64,000 bases of DNA from DATJGR01 sp963812255 (GCA_963812255.1 CAWEUM010000005.1:1550001-1614000), one strand, 5' to 3'; counted from the first letter of the stretch, positions 7,345-16,338 are shown. Made by a program: numbers and translations. The notes: generated by a model not told the origin, from the letters alone.

Positions 7345-7881
7345 CGCCGCGACCGTGCGCATGGGCTTGGCACCGGGCGCCTCCAGCACCACTTCACCGG
7401 TCGCATTGTCGATCGACAGAAAGAGGTCGGAATCCGGCTCAGTGCAGGCGAAGAATACCGTCAGCGGCGCGCGAGCACGGCGCTTCGCGAGCGCGTGCCC
7501 GATCAGGTTCTCGACAAGCCGCTCCGCATCCGCCGGATTCCACAACAGAATCAGGCTGACGTGACCCTGCTGGGCGGTAGCCTCCAGTCCGCCGGACCAG
7601 AAGCTGGCGTAATACGCCTTGACGTCTTCGTGAATCGTTGCGTCGAGCGCGCGCTCCAACCCCGCGAAGTCGTCAGCGAACGCGCGGCGCAACGGACGCC
7701 ACGAGATCATTTCCGTGCCGTCGACGGCGCGAAAGGGTTGGCCGATTTCGCAAGGCGAGCGCCATTGCGCATCGTATGAATTGACCAGCGTTGGAAAAGC
7801 TTCCAGATAGCGGTGCACGAACCCACCGAGTTCGGTGCCGACGTCACTCGTCCCGGGGCTATCGTCGAACGCGTCTGACAC
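7264..7881 (-). CDS. syd: SecY-interacting protein Syd
   Basis: A 205-residue Syd-family protein. Syd binds cytosolic loops of SecY at the inner membrane and is thought to proofread the translocon. Recognisable family segments are FVHRYLEAFPTLVNSYDAQW near the N terminus, the central YYASFWSGGLEATAQQG, and the C-terminal DLFLSIDNATGEVVLEAPG. The start is GTG 7881, 41 bp from the divergent aroA start, so the two share a very short control region. The 3' end overlaps the sensor gene tail to tail by 81 bp. The length is slightly above the approximately 180 residues of the E. coli protein. Confidence 0.87.
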   Translation of the reverse strand: MSDAFDDSPGTSDVGTELGGFVHRYLEAFPTLVNSYDAQWRSPCEIGQPFRAVDGTEMISWRPLRRAFADDFAGLERALDATIHEDVKAYYASFWSGGLEATAQQGHVSLILLWNPADAERLVENLIGHALAKRRARAPLTVFFACTEPDSDLFLSIDNATGEVVLEAPGAKPMRTVAASLTVFLRGLVPAAPGLHPERSMLRVP

Positions 7882-7922
7882 GGCTGTCTTGTCTTGTGTT
7901 TATGTCGTTAAATGCACGTGCG

Positions 7923-9200
7923 ATGAATTCTCTCACGTTGGATCCGATCGACCATGTCGAAGGCATGGTGCAGTTGCCCGGTTCGAAAAGCATATCGAAT
8001 CGGGTATTGCTGCTGGCCGCATTGGCCGAGGGTACCACGCGAATCACCAATGTCCTCGACAGTGACGACACCCGCTACATGCTCGACGCGCTCGTCACGC
8101 TCGGCGTCGACGTTACGCGAACCGGATACGACATCGAGATCGTCGGCCGCAACGGCGTCCTGGTGACGCAGGACGTCGAACGCGAACTGTACCTCGGCAT
8201 GGCCGGTACCACCTATCGACCGCTGACAGCTTCGCTGTGTCTTGGCCGCGGTACTTTCACACTCATCGGTAGCGCTCGCATGACCGAGCGTCCAATCGCC
8301 GACCTGGTGGACGGGCTGCGCACACTTGGAGCATCGATCGAATACCTCGCTCGCGACGGGTATCCGCCGCTGCGCGTTTCCGGTACGGGCCTGCGCGGGG
8401 GCAACGTCTGTATGCGCGGCAACGTGTCGAGCCAGTTTCTGACGTCGCTGATGATGGCTGCCCCATTGGCGGACGATCCGGTTACTGTGAGCATCGCCGG
8501 TGAGCAGGTCTCGAAGCCTTATCTCGACATGACGATGGCACTGATGCACCGTTTTGGCATTGTTTGCAGCCACGACGACTACCGCCGCTTCGTCATTCCG
8601 ACCGGACGCTATCGTTCACCCGGATCGATCCACGTCGAGGGCGATGCGTCCTCGGCGACCTACTTCCTGGCGGCCGCGGCGATTCGCGGCAGCATCACCG
8701 TGCATGGCATCGGAGTGGACAGCGCGCAGGGTGATATCGCATTCATCGACGTGTTGCGCAAAATGGGCGCCGACGTACGTGTTCACAACGAATCGGTCGA
8801 GGTGCGCGCGGCACCCCTGCAAGCCGTCGATCTCGATCTGAACGCGCTCCCCGATGCGGCGATGACGGTGGCCGTGCTCGCACTGTTCGCGCAGGGCACC
8901 ACGCGAATACGCAACATCGCGAACTGGCGGGTGAAAGAAACCGATCGTCTGACAGCGATGGCAACGGAATTGCGCAAGGTCGGCGCGCAGGTCATCGAGC
9001 ACGATGATGCAATCGAGATCACCCCGCCCGCGCGATTCATTCGAGCGGAGATCGACAGCTATGGAGATCATCGAATGGCAATGTGCTTTTCGTTGGCGGC
9101 GCTCGGCGGCGTACCCGTGACCATCATCGACCCGGATTGTGTCGCCAAGACCTTCCCGGACTACTTCGACGTGTTCGCGTCGGTCTCATGCCGTGACTGA
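7923..9200 (+). CDS. aroA: 3-phosphoshikimate 1-carboxyvinyltransferase (EPSP synthase)
   Basis: AroA, 425 residues, joins phosphoenolpyruvate to shikimate 3-phosphate in the shikimate pathway in the cytoplasm. The start ATG 7923 gives MNSLTLDPIDHVEGMVQLPG, matching the E. coli N terminus; ATG 7902 would add seven residues. The enzyme is class I: it has LPGSKSISNRVLLLAALAEG, MRGNVSSQFLTSLMMAAPL and NWRVKETDRLTAMATELRK, with the catalytic Asp in LPDAAMT. One oddity lies in the PEP pocket: the usual LGNAGTAMRPL is LGMAGTTYRPL here, replacing the Asn that contacts PEP (E. coli N94) by Met. The glycine (G96) and proline (P101) linked to glyphosate response are kept. It overlaps the next gene's GTG start by 8 bp. 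Confidence 0.95.
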   Translation: MNSLTLDPIDHVEGMVQLPGSKSISNRVLLLAALAEGTTRITNVLDSDDTRYMLDALVTLGVDVTRTGYDIEIVGRNGVLVTQDVERELYLGMAGTTYRPLTASLCLGRGTFTLIGSARMTERPIADLVDGLRTLGASIEYLARDGYPPLRVSGTGLRGGNVCMRGNVSSQFLTSLMMAAPLADDPVTVSIAGEQVSKPYLDMTMALMHRFGIVCSHDDYRRFVIPTGRYRSPGSIHVEGDASSATYFLAAAAIRGSITVHGIGVDSAQGDIAFIDVLRKMGADVRVHNESVEVRAAPLQAVDLDLNALPDAAMTVAVLALFAQGTTRIRNIANWRVKETDRLTAMATELRKVGAQVIEHDDAIEITPPARFIRAEIDSYGDHRMAMCFSLAALGGVPVTIIDPDCVAKTFPDYFDVFASVSCRD

Positions 9201-10548
9201 GGCCCGCGCAACACCGCGCCTGGACGCGGCACGCAGCCAGTTGATCGAGAAGACGCCGAAGTGCCGCGAGATCTCGGCAACCCGTTCGGAAATTCTCAAC
9301 TCCGGGCTCGCGGCGAATCTCGAGATGCCGCATCCGATCTTCATCGACAGCGGTCGTGGCGCGCGCGTGAACGACGCCGACGGCAACAGCTACATCGACA
9401 CATCGGTCGGTTTCGGCCTGCACGTGCTCGGCCATCGGCATCCGGCAATTCACGATGCCATCGTGGCGCGCGCCGACAAAGGCTGGATGTTCGGCATCCA
9501 CACGACCGCGCAGATGGACCTGGCAACGCTGTTTCACGAGGCGGCGCCATGCGCCGAACGCGTCGTGTTCTGCAATACCGGCACCGAGGCAACGTTCTAC
9601 GCGATGCGCGCGGCACGCGGATTCACCGGACGCGACAAGATCGCGCTGTTCGACGGCTGCTATCACGGTGCTCACGACTACGCGATGATCGTCGCCGATC
9701 CGTCGAGCCCACCCGAGGCGCTGCGACCGCTGCCGATGGGTCGCGGCGTGCCGGACGCAATCACGTCGCTGATGATGCTGCTGCCGTATCGCCACGCCGC
9801 GGCATTCGACCTCATCCGCCGCCACAAAGACGAACTCGCCGCCGTGATGGTGGAGGGCGTGCAGAGTTCGAATCCGCAGCCTGGTGCCGGCGAATTCCTG
9901 CGTGAGTTGCGCGATGCGTGCCGCGCGGCCGGCGTGCTGTTCATCATGGATGAGGTGATCACCGGATTTCGGCTGACTTACGCCGGCGCGCAGGGGCTGT
10001 TCGATGTCGAGCCCGACATGGCGACCTACGGCAAAGCACTCGGCGGCGGTATGCCGATTGGGGCGATCGCTGGACGCGCCGATGTGATGGACGTGTTCAC
10101 CGGACTCGGCGCGCAACGCGGCATCTTTTCCGGCGGCACGTTTTCCGGCAATCCGATGACGATGGCCGCCGGAACGGCCGCAGTCGGCTACATGAAGGCG
10201 CACCCGGAGATCTACCCGTACATGAACGGCGAAGGCGATCGGCTCGCGCGCGCGCTGAACGATTTCTGCAGCGCGCGGCAGTTGCCGGTGCAGATGAAGA
10301 ACGTCGGTTCGATGTTCCACCTATACTTTCAGCGCGAGCCCGTCGAGAGCGCTCGCGATATCCGCACGCATCATCCGGCGGCCGAAAAAGCGTTCTATCT
10401 GCACGCATTGAACCGGGGCGTGCTGGTCCCCGGCACGCAGCGCGCGTTCCTGTCCGCGGCCCATACGACACGGGATGTCGATTCGTTGATCGACGTATTC
10501 ACCACGTCGCTGATGGATGTGGACGCCGATGGATTGTTCGCTGCCTGA
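9193..10548 (+). CDS. Class III aminotransferase, glutamate-1-semialdehyde aminomutase-like
   Basis: A PLP enzyme of 451 residues in the class III aminotransferase group. Motifs include CNTGTEATFYAMRAARGFTG (PLP phosphate binding), FDGCYHGAHDY, the Asp-containing FIMDEVITGFR that holds the pyridine nitrogen, and the PLP lysine K281 in ATYGKALGGGMPIG. The overall pattern is closest to glutamate-1-semialdehyde 2,1-aminomutase (HemL), but the sequence is longer and departs at several places (LFDVEPDMATYGK; a 30-residue N-terminal extension), so I take it as a HemL-like enzyme of unknown substrate. The start is GTG 9193, overlapping the aroA stop by 8 bp. The link to aromatic synthesis is only positional. 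Confidence 0.8.
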   Translation: MTEARATPRLDAARSQLIEKTPKCREISATRSEILNSGLAANLEMPHPIFIDSGRGARVNDADGNSYIDTSVGFGLHVLGHRHPAIHDAIVARADKGWMFGIHTTAQMDLATLFHEAAPCAERVVFCNTGTEATFYAMRAARGFTGRDKIALFDGCYHGAHDYAMIVADPSSPPEALRPLPMGRGVPDAITSLMMLLPYRHAAAFDLIRRHKDELAAVMVEGVQSSNPQPGAGEFLRELRDACRAAGVLFIMDEVITGFRLTYAGAQGLFDVEPDMATYGKALGGGMPIGAIAGRADVMDVFTGLGAQRGIFSGGTFSGNPMTMAAGTAAVGYMKAHPEIYPYMNGEGDRLARALNDFCSARQLPVQMKNVGSMFHLYFQREPVESARDIRTHHPAAEKAFYLHALNRGVLVPGTQRAFLSAAHTTRDVDSLIDVFTTSLMDVDADGLFAA

Positions 10549-10645
10549 CGCAGCGCGGCTTGCATGCAGTCGCCGCCCCGCCAACGGAATTCGGCCTGCA
10601 CATCTGCTATAAAAGGCGCCCGCCGCTCAAAGGGACACCCACAGT

Positions 10646-11197
10646 ATGCAGAGATCCGCAGGTCGTCGCATCGCAGTGATGCTGGTCGCAATGGCTGCGT
10701 TGCTCGCGGGCAATGCCCAGGCCTCGAAGGATACGCTCGACGCCGATGTGCAGACTGCCTTGGCAAGCTTCGCCGAGAAAATCCCGGCGGCACCGCAACT
10801 GATGCAGAAGGCCGCCGGTATCCTGGTTTTTCCGAGTGTGCTCAAAGCCGGCTTCATGTTCGGTGGCGCCTACGGCGAGGGTGCACTGCAGATTCACGGC
10901 GAGACGGCGCAGTATTACCGCACCACGGCGATCTCCTGGGGATTCCAGGCCGGCTTGCAGTCGCGAATCGAAATCGTGCTGTTCATGACCCAGGACGCGC
11001 TCGACCGCTTTCAGGCCGGCAATGGCTGGCAAGCCGGTGTCGACGGCAGCATTGCGCTGCTGGCCTTCGGAGTCGGCAACAGCATCGACACCGACAACAT
11101 CCGCGAACCGATCATCGGCTTCATATTCGACGACAAGGGGTTGATGTTCGACCTGTCATTCAAAGGCAACAAATACTGGAAGATCGATAAACCCTGA
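10646..11197 (+). CDS. Exported SYLF-domain (Ysc84-like) protein
   Basis: A 183-residue protein with a signal peptide (RRIAVMLVAMAALLAGNAQA, cleaved near residue 26) followed by a SYLF/Ysc84 domain. Family marks are KAAGILVFPSVLKAGFMFGG, GEGALQIHG, and the closing KGLMFDLSFKGNKYWKI. Eukaryotic SYLF proteins bind phosphoinositides; bacterial ones are exported, abundant and poorly understood, possibly binding lipid in the periplasm. It stands alone: 97 bp after the aminotransferase gene and convergent with ogt. The upstream gap contains a TATAAA at about 10612 that could serve as a -10 box, with no convincing -35. Confidence 0.85.
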   Translation: MQRSAGRRIAVMLVAMAALLAGNAQASKDTLDADVQTALASFAEKIPAAPQLMQKAAGILVFPSVLKAGFMFGGAYGEGALQIHGETAQYYRTTAISWGFQAGLQSRIEIVLFMTQDALDRFQAGNGWQAGVDGSIALLAFGVGNSIDTDNIREPIIGFIFDDKGLMFDLSFKGNKYWKIDKP

Positions 11198-11228
11198 AGT
11201 TCGCACGGCAATCCCTCAGCCGAGCTTC

Positions 11229-11714
11229 TCATCCGAAGAGCCCCGAACGACTGCGTTCTAAATCGAGCAACCAGCGTTTCGTTTCGATCCCGCCACCGAA
11301 GCCGGTCAGCGATCCGTCCAGCCCGATCACGCGATGGCATGGAATGATGATCGGAATCGGGTTTGCACCGTTCGCCGCACCAACGGCGCGAACCGCCTTC
11401 GGGTGGTCGACGTGATTGGCGATATCGCTATACGCACGCGTCGTACCGTATGGAATGGTCGTCAGCGCGTGCCAGACCGCGCGTTGAAAGTCGGTCCCGT
11501 CCGGTGCCAACGGCACGTCGAAGGTGCGACGCTCGCCGGCGAAGTACTCGTCGAGCTGGCGCTTGACGCGTGTGAACGGCTCGTCGAGACGTTCCCAATC
11601 AGGCTCTGCTTCGCGCGCTTTGTGGCCGCGCGAAAAGCCAATAACCTTCAATGCGTGACGACTACCCGCCAGCAGCAGCGTTCCGACCGGACTGTCCATG
11701 TAACTGAAGTACAT
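11229..11714 (-). CDS. ogt: Methylated-DNA--protein-cysteine methyltransferase
   Basis: A 161-residue O6-alkylguanine-DNA alkyltransferase, which moves the alkyl group from damaged guanine to its own cysteine in a suicide reaction. The active site is the PCHRV motif in IIIPCHRVIGLDGSLTGFGG. The helix-turn-helix part is FQRAVWHALTTIPYGTTRAY, followed by the arginine finger region AVRAVGAANGANPIPI. The start ATG 11714 shares one base with the stop of alkA (TGATG), so the two repair genes are translationally coupled. No Ada-type regulatory N-terminal domain is attached; the protein is the Ogt type. Confidence 0.92.
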   Translation of the reverse strand: MYFSYMDSPVGTLLLAGSRHALKVIGFSRGHKAREAEPDWERLDEPFTRVKRQLDEYFAGERRTFDVPLAPDGTDFQRAVWHALTTIPYGTTRAYSDIANHVDHPKAVRAVGAANGANPIPIIIPCHRVIGLDGSLTGFGGGIETKRWLLDLERSRSGLFG

Positions 11715-12583
11715 CACGCCGCCTTTGTGCGAGATGCCGCTGCCGACGCCCAGATGTACATCACTGCGTAGGCGCGAAACGGCCGCCATGCCTCGGCTAC
11801 GCGGCGTGCGCCCGCCGGCGTCGCGCGAAGCTGTTTCAATATCACCCAATCGCTGTCCGGAAATGCGTCGGCATCGCGCCCGGCGCGCATCGCGATGTAC
11901 TGCGCGGTCCACTCCCCGATGCCATCGATGCCAGTCAGCGCGCTGCGCAGATCGCGAGGGCGCATCGCCGCCGAGATGTCGAGATCGCCACGTGCCACGC
12001 TTTCCGCGAGAAGGCGGATGGCTTCCCCGCGTCGAAACGGCATGCCGAGTTCCGCAGGCGTCTCGCGGGCCAGAACGTCAGGCGATGGAAATGCCCATTG
12101 ACCGTTGCCGCGCGCGCCGTAGCGCTGCACCAGCAGGCTCGCCAATGCGGTCGCGCGCACGACGCTGACCTGCTGACCGAGGATCGCACGCACCGCGAGT
12201 TCGAATCCGTCGAATGCGCCAGGCACGCGCACGCCGGGCCACCGGCTCACTGCGGCGCGCAACCGCGGATCGGCGCCGAGATGAGCGTCGATCGCCTTCG
12301 AGTCGGCATCGACGTCGAACACGCGCCGCACGTGCGCCTTCAACGCAGCCGCATCACCCAACACGGCAGGGATCGACAATGACACTCCGCCGTCGGTCAC
12401 GCGCATCGCGAGCGGTTCGGCAGACCCGTCCAGGGAACGAAAATAGGTCGACTCGCGCACCGATTCGAGTTCGGGTATCACGCGCCTGCCGAGAAAAGAG
12501 ATCATCCAGGGGGCATCGAACGGCGCACGTATCGAAAGGCGCGCGCGTTTCGTCGGGCTCTCCTGGACCACACAATTACTCAT
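11714..12583 (-). CDS. alkA: DNA-3-methyladenine glycosylase II (AlkA-like)
   Basis: A 289-residue base-excision glycosylase that removes alkylated purines. An AlkA-type N-terminal domain (about 10-125) is followed by the HhH-GPD domain: the helical EFLAVRAILGQQVS-like segment (here ELAVRAILGQQVSVV), the hairpin LTGIDGIGEWTAQYIAMRAG, and the catalytic aspartate in DAFPDSDWVIL, which matches the Asp-Asp-Tyr region of E. coli AlkA. It lacks the N-terminal Ada methyltransferase module found in some fused homologues. The partner gene ogt follows with a 1-bp overlap, giving an alkylation-damage repair operon. No Ada regulator is visible nearby. Confidence 0.88.
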   Translation of the reverse strand: MSNCVVQESPTKRARLSIRAPFDAPWMISFLGRRVIPELESVRESTYFRSLDGSAEPLAMRVTDGGVSLSIPAVLGDAAALKAHVRRVFDVDADSKAIDAHLGADPRLRAAVSRWPGVRVPGAFDGFELAVRAILGQQVSVVRATALASLLVQRYGARGNGQWAFPSPDVLARETPAELGMPFRRGEAIRLLAESVARGDLDISAAMRPRDLRSALTGIDGIGEWTAQYIAMRAGRDADAFPDSDWVILKQLRATPAGARRVAEAWRPFRAYAVMYIWASAAASRTKAA

Positions 12584-12769
12584 CGATCACAGCCACTGGC
12601 CCCGTGGGGCACACCGCATGCACCGGACTATGCGGCGCACTACACTAACGCCATCTTACCTGTCCGGCGTATTCAGATCGTCACCCAGCACGCCATCGAT
12701 ATCGACACCGCACTCGATCGGGCCCTGGCCCGGTCCGATGCCCCGCAAACCCAAGCGATCGACATCGAT

Positions 12770-13999
12770 TTGCACGAATCCTGGGCCAGACCCGAACGGC
12801 GCATCCCGTTGACTGCGGTGTATCTGATCGAACGCAAAGTGATCCATGCGTTCGTCACCGACCGGCCTCTCGATGCGCCAGAACCCGGACACTTTCACGC
12901 AACCGCGACGCGCTGCCACGCAGCGATCTTCTCGCTCGATCAACCGCTGATCCTCGCACCGGTGACCATCGCGAAGCCCTGGGGGCGCGAACATTGGTAC
13001 ACCGGCATCGAGGCGCGCGGCACCAGTGGTGTCACCGATGGCCGCTGTAGCACTCCACTGCCGTGGGTGCTGGCCACCGCGCCTCGGCGTCTATGCGGTG
13101 CGGCACCGATCGTGTTGCTGAAGGTTCTGGAACCGGCCGCGGATCCCGTGCTCGGTGATCTGTACTTCGAGCTGCATGACACCAAACAGGAACTCTATGT
13201 GGTTACACATGTCGATCGCCACGCTTGGCCGGATGGCCGCGGAGCGATTCGCTTCGGTATGCATCCCGGGCGGCGCGCTGAGTTCGGCGACGACGACCGT
13301 TTTCGCGCAGCTTACCTCGCCGCCGTGCGCGAATACGAGGCGGTACGCCGCACCATCGATCGCCTGTTGGATCAGAAGCGCGCAGCCACGGGCATTGAAC
13401 TCGACGCGCCGGTGCCAATCGCGATGATGCGGCGCTGGTTGGATGAGATCGAGCCCGCCTTGATCGAAGCCGAGGGCGTTCGGCGCGAGGCAATGAACGC
13501 GTTCACGCAGGTGCACCTGCTGCAGGAAGGCGATATCGTGCAACTACCGTGTGGGCTTCCGCACGCGTTGCAACACGGAGTACGCGTGGTCGAATTGCAG
13601 ACGCCGACATTCGAACGCCGCATCCTGTCATTCACCCAGAAGGTGTTGACGCAGGACCATTGGGACACACAAGCCGGAATGGAACGCATGCGACTCGACA
13701 GCCCGCCGCCGCTCGAGCCGCGCGTGCTGTTGCAGGAACCCGACTGCACCGTTGAGCGGGTCGCAGAATTCGACGGATTCGGTTCACGGCGTGTGCGGCT
13801 CGCGCCGTCGGCACAGCTGACCCTGTCGAAAGGTCTTCCGTACGCGCTGTGTATCGGCATCAGCGGTGAACTGTCCCTCGGCAACGTCAGCATCGCCCGC
13901 GAAACGGCATGCCTGGTTCCCAACTCCGCCACGCAACGCACGTTGGTCAACATCGGGGCGCACGAGGCCGTTTGCCTGCTGTCCGGTCCCGGCCTGTGA
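12770..13999 (+). CDS. Phosphomannose-isomerase-like cupin protein
   Basis: At least 409 residues with class I phosphomannose isomerase features: AKPWGREHWYTGIEARG resembles the N-terminal Lys-Pro-Trp-Gly motif, TKQELYVVTHVD resembles the glutamine-glutamate metal-binding loop, and LPCGLPHALQHGVRVVELQ carries the downstream metal histidine and product-binding strand. A second, degenerate cupin-like domain follows (about 310-409). The first possible start in the plotted frame is TTG 12770. The reading frame stays open and looks coding back to about 12650 (VTQHAIDIDTALDRALARSD), so the true N terminus is probably about 30-40 residues longer with a start I cannot place. It is coupled by a GTGA overlap to a metallophosphoesterase gene. 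Substrate unknown. Confidence 0.65.
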   Translation: MHESWARPERRIPLTAVYLIERKVIHAFVTDRPLDAPEPGHFHATATRCHAAIFSLDQPLILAPVTIAKPWGREHWYTGIEARGTSGVTDGRCSTPLPWVLATAPRRLCGAAPIVLLKVLEPAADPVLGDLYFELHDTKQELYVVTHVDRHAWPDGRGAIRFGMHPGRRAEFGDDDRFRAAYLAAVREYEAVRRTIDRLLDQKRAATGIELDAPVPIAMMRRWLDEIEPALIEAEGVRREAMNAFTQVHLLQEGDIVQLPCGLPHALQHGVRVVELQTPTFERRILSFTQKVLTQDHWDTQAGMERMRLDSPPPLEPRVLLQEPDCTVERVAEFDGFGSRRVRLAPSAQLTLSKGLPYALCIGISGELSLGNVSIARETACLVPNSATQRTLVNIGAHEAVCLLSGPGL

Positions 14000-15099
14000 G
14001 TTCCGATTCCGAGACCGTCGCGGCGGCGCCGATCTCGTCACGGTTGCGCCTGCGCCGCCGCATCATGCGAACTGCGGTTGTGGCGGTTCTCTATTTCGGA
14101 ATCCTCGTCTATCCGATCATCCGCCTGATCGACCTGCTGGCGCCGAATTGGACACCCACCACGATCGAGCTGCTCGCGATCATCGTGGCACCGATCGTTG
14201 GACGCGTGCTGTACGAACGCTATCCGAATGCTGCAACCCGAACGCTCTCGGCGATCGCGCTGACGTGGCTCGGCATCTGCTTTCAACTGTTTACGCTGAT
14301 GGTGCTGTTCGAAATCGTCAATGCCGTGATATCGCTGCCACCGCAGCCCACCGGCGTCGTGATCGCGGCGATTCTCGTCGCGCTGAGCATCGCCGGCTTC
14401 GTCAACGCCCAGATCCTGCACGTGGCGCGCGTCGCGGTTCCAGGGCCAACGAATGTGGCCGGCCGCACGTTGGTGCAGATCAGCGACGTACACATCGGTT
14501 CGCGCAGTCCGCGTTTGCTGAATCGGATCGTGGCACGCGTCAACGCACTCGAGGCCGACTACGTGCTGATCACCGGCGATCTGATCGATTTCGCGGGCAT
14601 CTCCCGCACCGAACTCGCACCACTCGGCGAGTTCCGCGCGCCGGCGTTGTTCGCAATCGGCAATCACGAGCGTTACGTGGATCTCGCGGCGATCGATGAA
14701 CGCCTGCGCGACCTCGGCGTGATCGTGCTCCGCAACGAAGCCACGATACAGGGTCCGTTCCAGTTCATTGGCATCGACGACGTCGATTCCGCCGCACGAA
14801 TACCGGCTCCGCTCAGCCGCATCGACCTGTCCAGCGAGCACTACGGCGTTCTGCTGTACCACCGTCCCGATGGTTTCGACGCATCCGCCGATCGTGGTAT
14901 TCCGTTGATGCTGGCCGGGCACACACACGCAGGTCAGTTGATTCCGTTCAACTTTCTCGTCCGGCGCATCTATCCGCGCATGCGGGGTCTGTTCGAGTTG
15001 AACGGTTCGCGCCTCTACGTTTCACCCGGCACCGGCACGTGGGGACCGATCCTCAGGATCGGATCGCGTTCGGAGATCACGCTGCTCGAATTCGTCTAG
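13996..15099 (+). CDS. Polytopic membrane metallophosphoesterase (calcineurin-like)
   Basis: A 367-residue membrane enzyme. The N-terminal 150 residues hold four predicted transmembrane helices (for example VVAVLYFGILVYPIIRLIDL and LFTLMVLFEIVNAVI). A calcineurin-like phosphoesterase domain then shows all five metal-binding blocks: ISDVHIGS, ITGDLIDFA, AIGNHERYV, YHRPDGFD and AGHTHAGQL. The layout matches YkuE/YaeI-type proteins, some of which cleave lipid-linked or UDP-linked pyrophosphates, but the substrate here is unknown. The start GTG 13996 overlaps the stop of the cupin gene (GTGA), so the products are probably made together. It is convergent with the exporter operon. Confidence 0.85.
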   Translation: MSSDSETVAAAPISSRLRLRRRIMRTAVVAVLYFGILVYPIIRLIDLLAPNWTPTTIELLAIIVAPIVGRVLYERYPNAATRTLSAIALTWLGICFQLFTLMVLFEIVNAVISLPPQPTGVVIAAILVALSIAGFVNAQILHVARVAVPGPTNVAGRTLVQISDVHIGSRSPRLLNRIVARVNALEADYVLITGDLIDFAGISRTELAPLGEFRAPALFAIGNHERYVDLAAIDERLRDLGVIVLRNEATIQGPFQFIGIDDVDSAARIPAPLSRIDLSSEHYGVLLYHRPDGFDASADRGIPLMLAGHTHAGQLIPFNFLVRRIYPRMRGLFELNGSRLYVSPGTGTWGPILRIGSRSEITLLEFV

Positions 15100-15117
15100 C
15101 GCGCATTTCAGCAGAGG

Positions 15118-16284
15118 CTATTCGCCGCGCAGCGCAACGGTGATCGGCAGACGCGCGGCACGCAGCGCGGGAAACAGTCCGCCGACGAAACCGAGTGCCA
15201 GCGCCCAGACCAACCCCTGTGTGATCAGCTTCGGGGTCACGGCGAAGTCGAACGCGACCTGTGAAAACGATGCGCGATTCAACGTCGAGACCGTGAGGTT
15301 GTCGAAGATCAGATACGAAAGCACCGCACCCACGACACCGCCCAGCATTGCGAGCAGCAACGCTTCGATCAACACCGAAATCACGATCGGTGTCGTGCCA
15401 AAACCGATCGCGCGCAATGTTGCGATCTCGACGGTACGGGCCGTGACCGCACCGTACATCGTGTTCAGTGCCGCGAAGATCGCACCGACCGCCATGATCA
15501 CCCCGACGAGATAGCCGAATCCGGTGATGATGGACGACATTTGCTTCGACTGCTCACCATAGAAATCCCGCTCGGTGCGGACCTGCAGATCGAGCCGTGG
15601 ATCTTTAGAAATGCGCTCGGCAAGCGCGCCGATCACCGCCGGATCGCTCACCAGCTTCAGCCGCATCGTGCTGACACCGCCGGCGCGGCGGAAAGCTGAC
15701 TGCACGACATTGACGTCGGCCCAGACCTCGGACTCGTTGACGTCACCGTTGGCCTCGAAGATGCCGACGATCTTCCAGTCGCTGTCGCGAAATCGAACCG
15801 TCGCGCCGAGATCGATGCCCGCGAATTCCGCAGCCGCGTTCCGACCGGCGATCAGTTCGCCTTTGCCCGCCTCGAACAGGCGCCCCGCGACGACGTGTAT
15901 CTCCGGCCGCACGACGAACGCACTCTGCTGGACACCTCGCACTACGAGGTTGGCCGGCGTGCCGCTGCCGCGCTTGGGAACGTCGGCGATGGTGTACAAC
16001 TCGCCGCTCGCGGCCACCACCCCGTCCATCTGCGAGACGATGTTGATCGCCTCCTGGCCGATGCCGCTGGACAATTCGCCTCCGGAACCGCCGCGCAGCA
16101 CGATCGCGCGGTCCGGCGCGCCGGTCGATTCCAGCGCCGCCCGAAATCCCGTCGCCATCGCCAGAATCGATATCAGCACCGCGACGACACCGGCGATACC
16201 CACCACGATCACCGACGACGCGCCGAGCCGCGACGGCAGGTTGCGCAGGTTCATCAGCGTAATTTCGCGAATCTGGCCGAGCAT
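15118..16284 (-). CDS. MacB/FtsX-family ABC transporter permease (distal copy)
   Basis: A 388-residue permease with the MacB/FtsX layout. It has one transmembrane helix near the N terminus (SVIVVGIAGVVAVLISILAM), a periplasmic MacB-type core of about 230 residues (GIDLGATVRFRDSDWKIVGIF, SEVWADVNVVQ), and three C-terminal helices in the conserved FtsX block (TARTVEIATLRAIGFGTTPI is the signature). Such permeases act in pairs with an ATPase to drive export or extraction of substrates from the periplasmic side. It is the last gene of a four-gene set: adaptor, ATPase, permease, permease. The 54-bp gap to the previous gene shows no terminator. Confidence 0.87.
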   Translation of the reverse strand: MLGQIREITLMNLRNLPSRLGASSVIVVGIAGVVAVLISILAMATGFRAALESTGAPDRAIVLRGGSGGELSSGIGQEAINIVSQMDGVVAASGELYTIADVPKRGSGTPANLVVRGVQQSAFVVRPEIHVVAGRLFEAGKGELIAGRNAAAEFAGIDLGATVRFRDSDWKIVGIFEANGDVNESEVWADVNVVQSAFRRAGGVSTMRLKLVSDPAVIGALAERISKDPRLDLQVRTERDFYGEQSKQMSSIITGFGYLVGVIMAVGAIFAALNTMYGAVTARTVEIATLRAIGFGTTPIVISVLIEALLLAMLGGVVGAVLSYLIFDNLTVSTLNRASFSQVAFDFAVTPKLITQGLVWALALGFVGGLFPALRAARLPITVALRGE

Positions 16285-16338
16285 CTCAACGCTCCGTCAG
16301 AATCATCAGACTGGTCTTCCGATTCGGAACGAGCATTC

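Noticed and set aside
9124..10320. A 398-codon antisense frame over the aminotransferase gene
   Set aside because: Same reason: mirror-frame composition and full overlap with a gene that has all its motifs.
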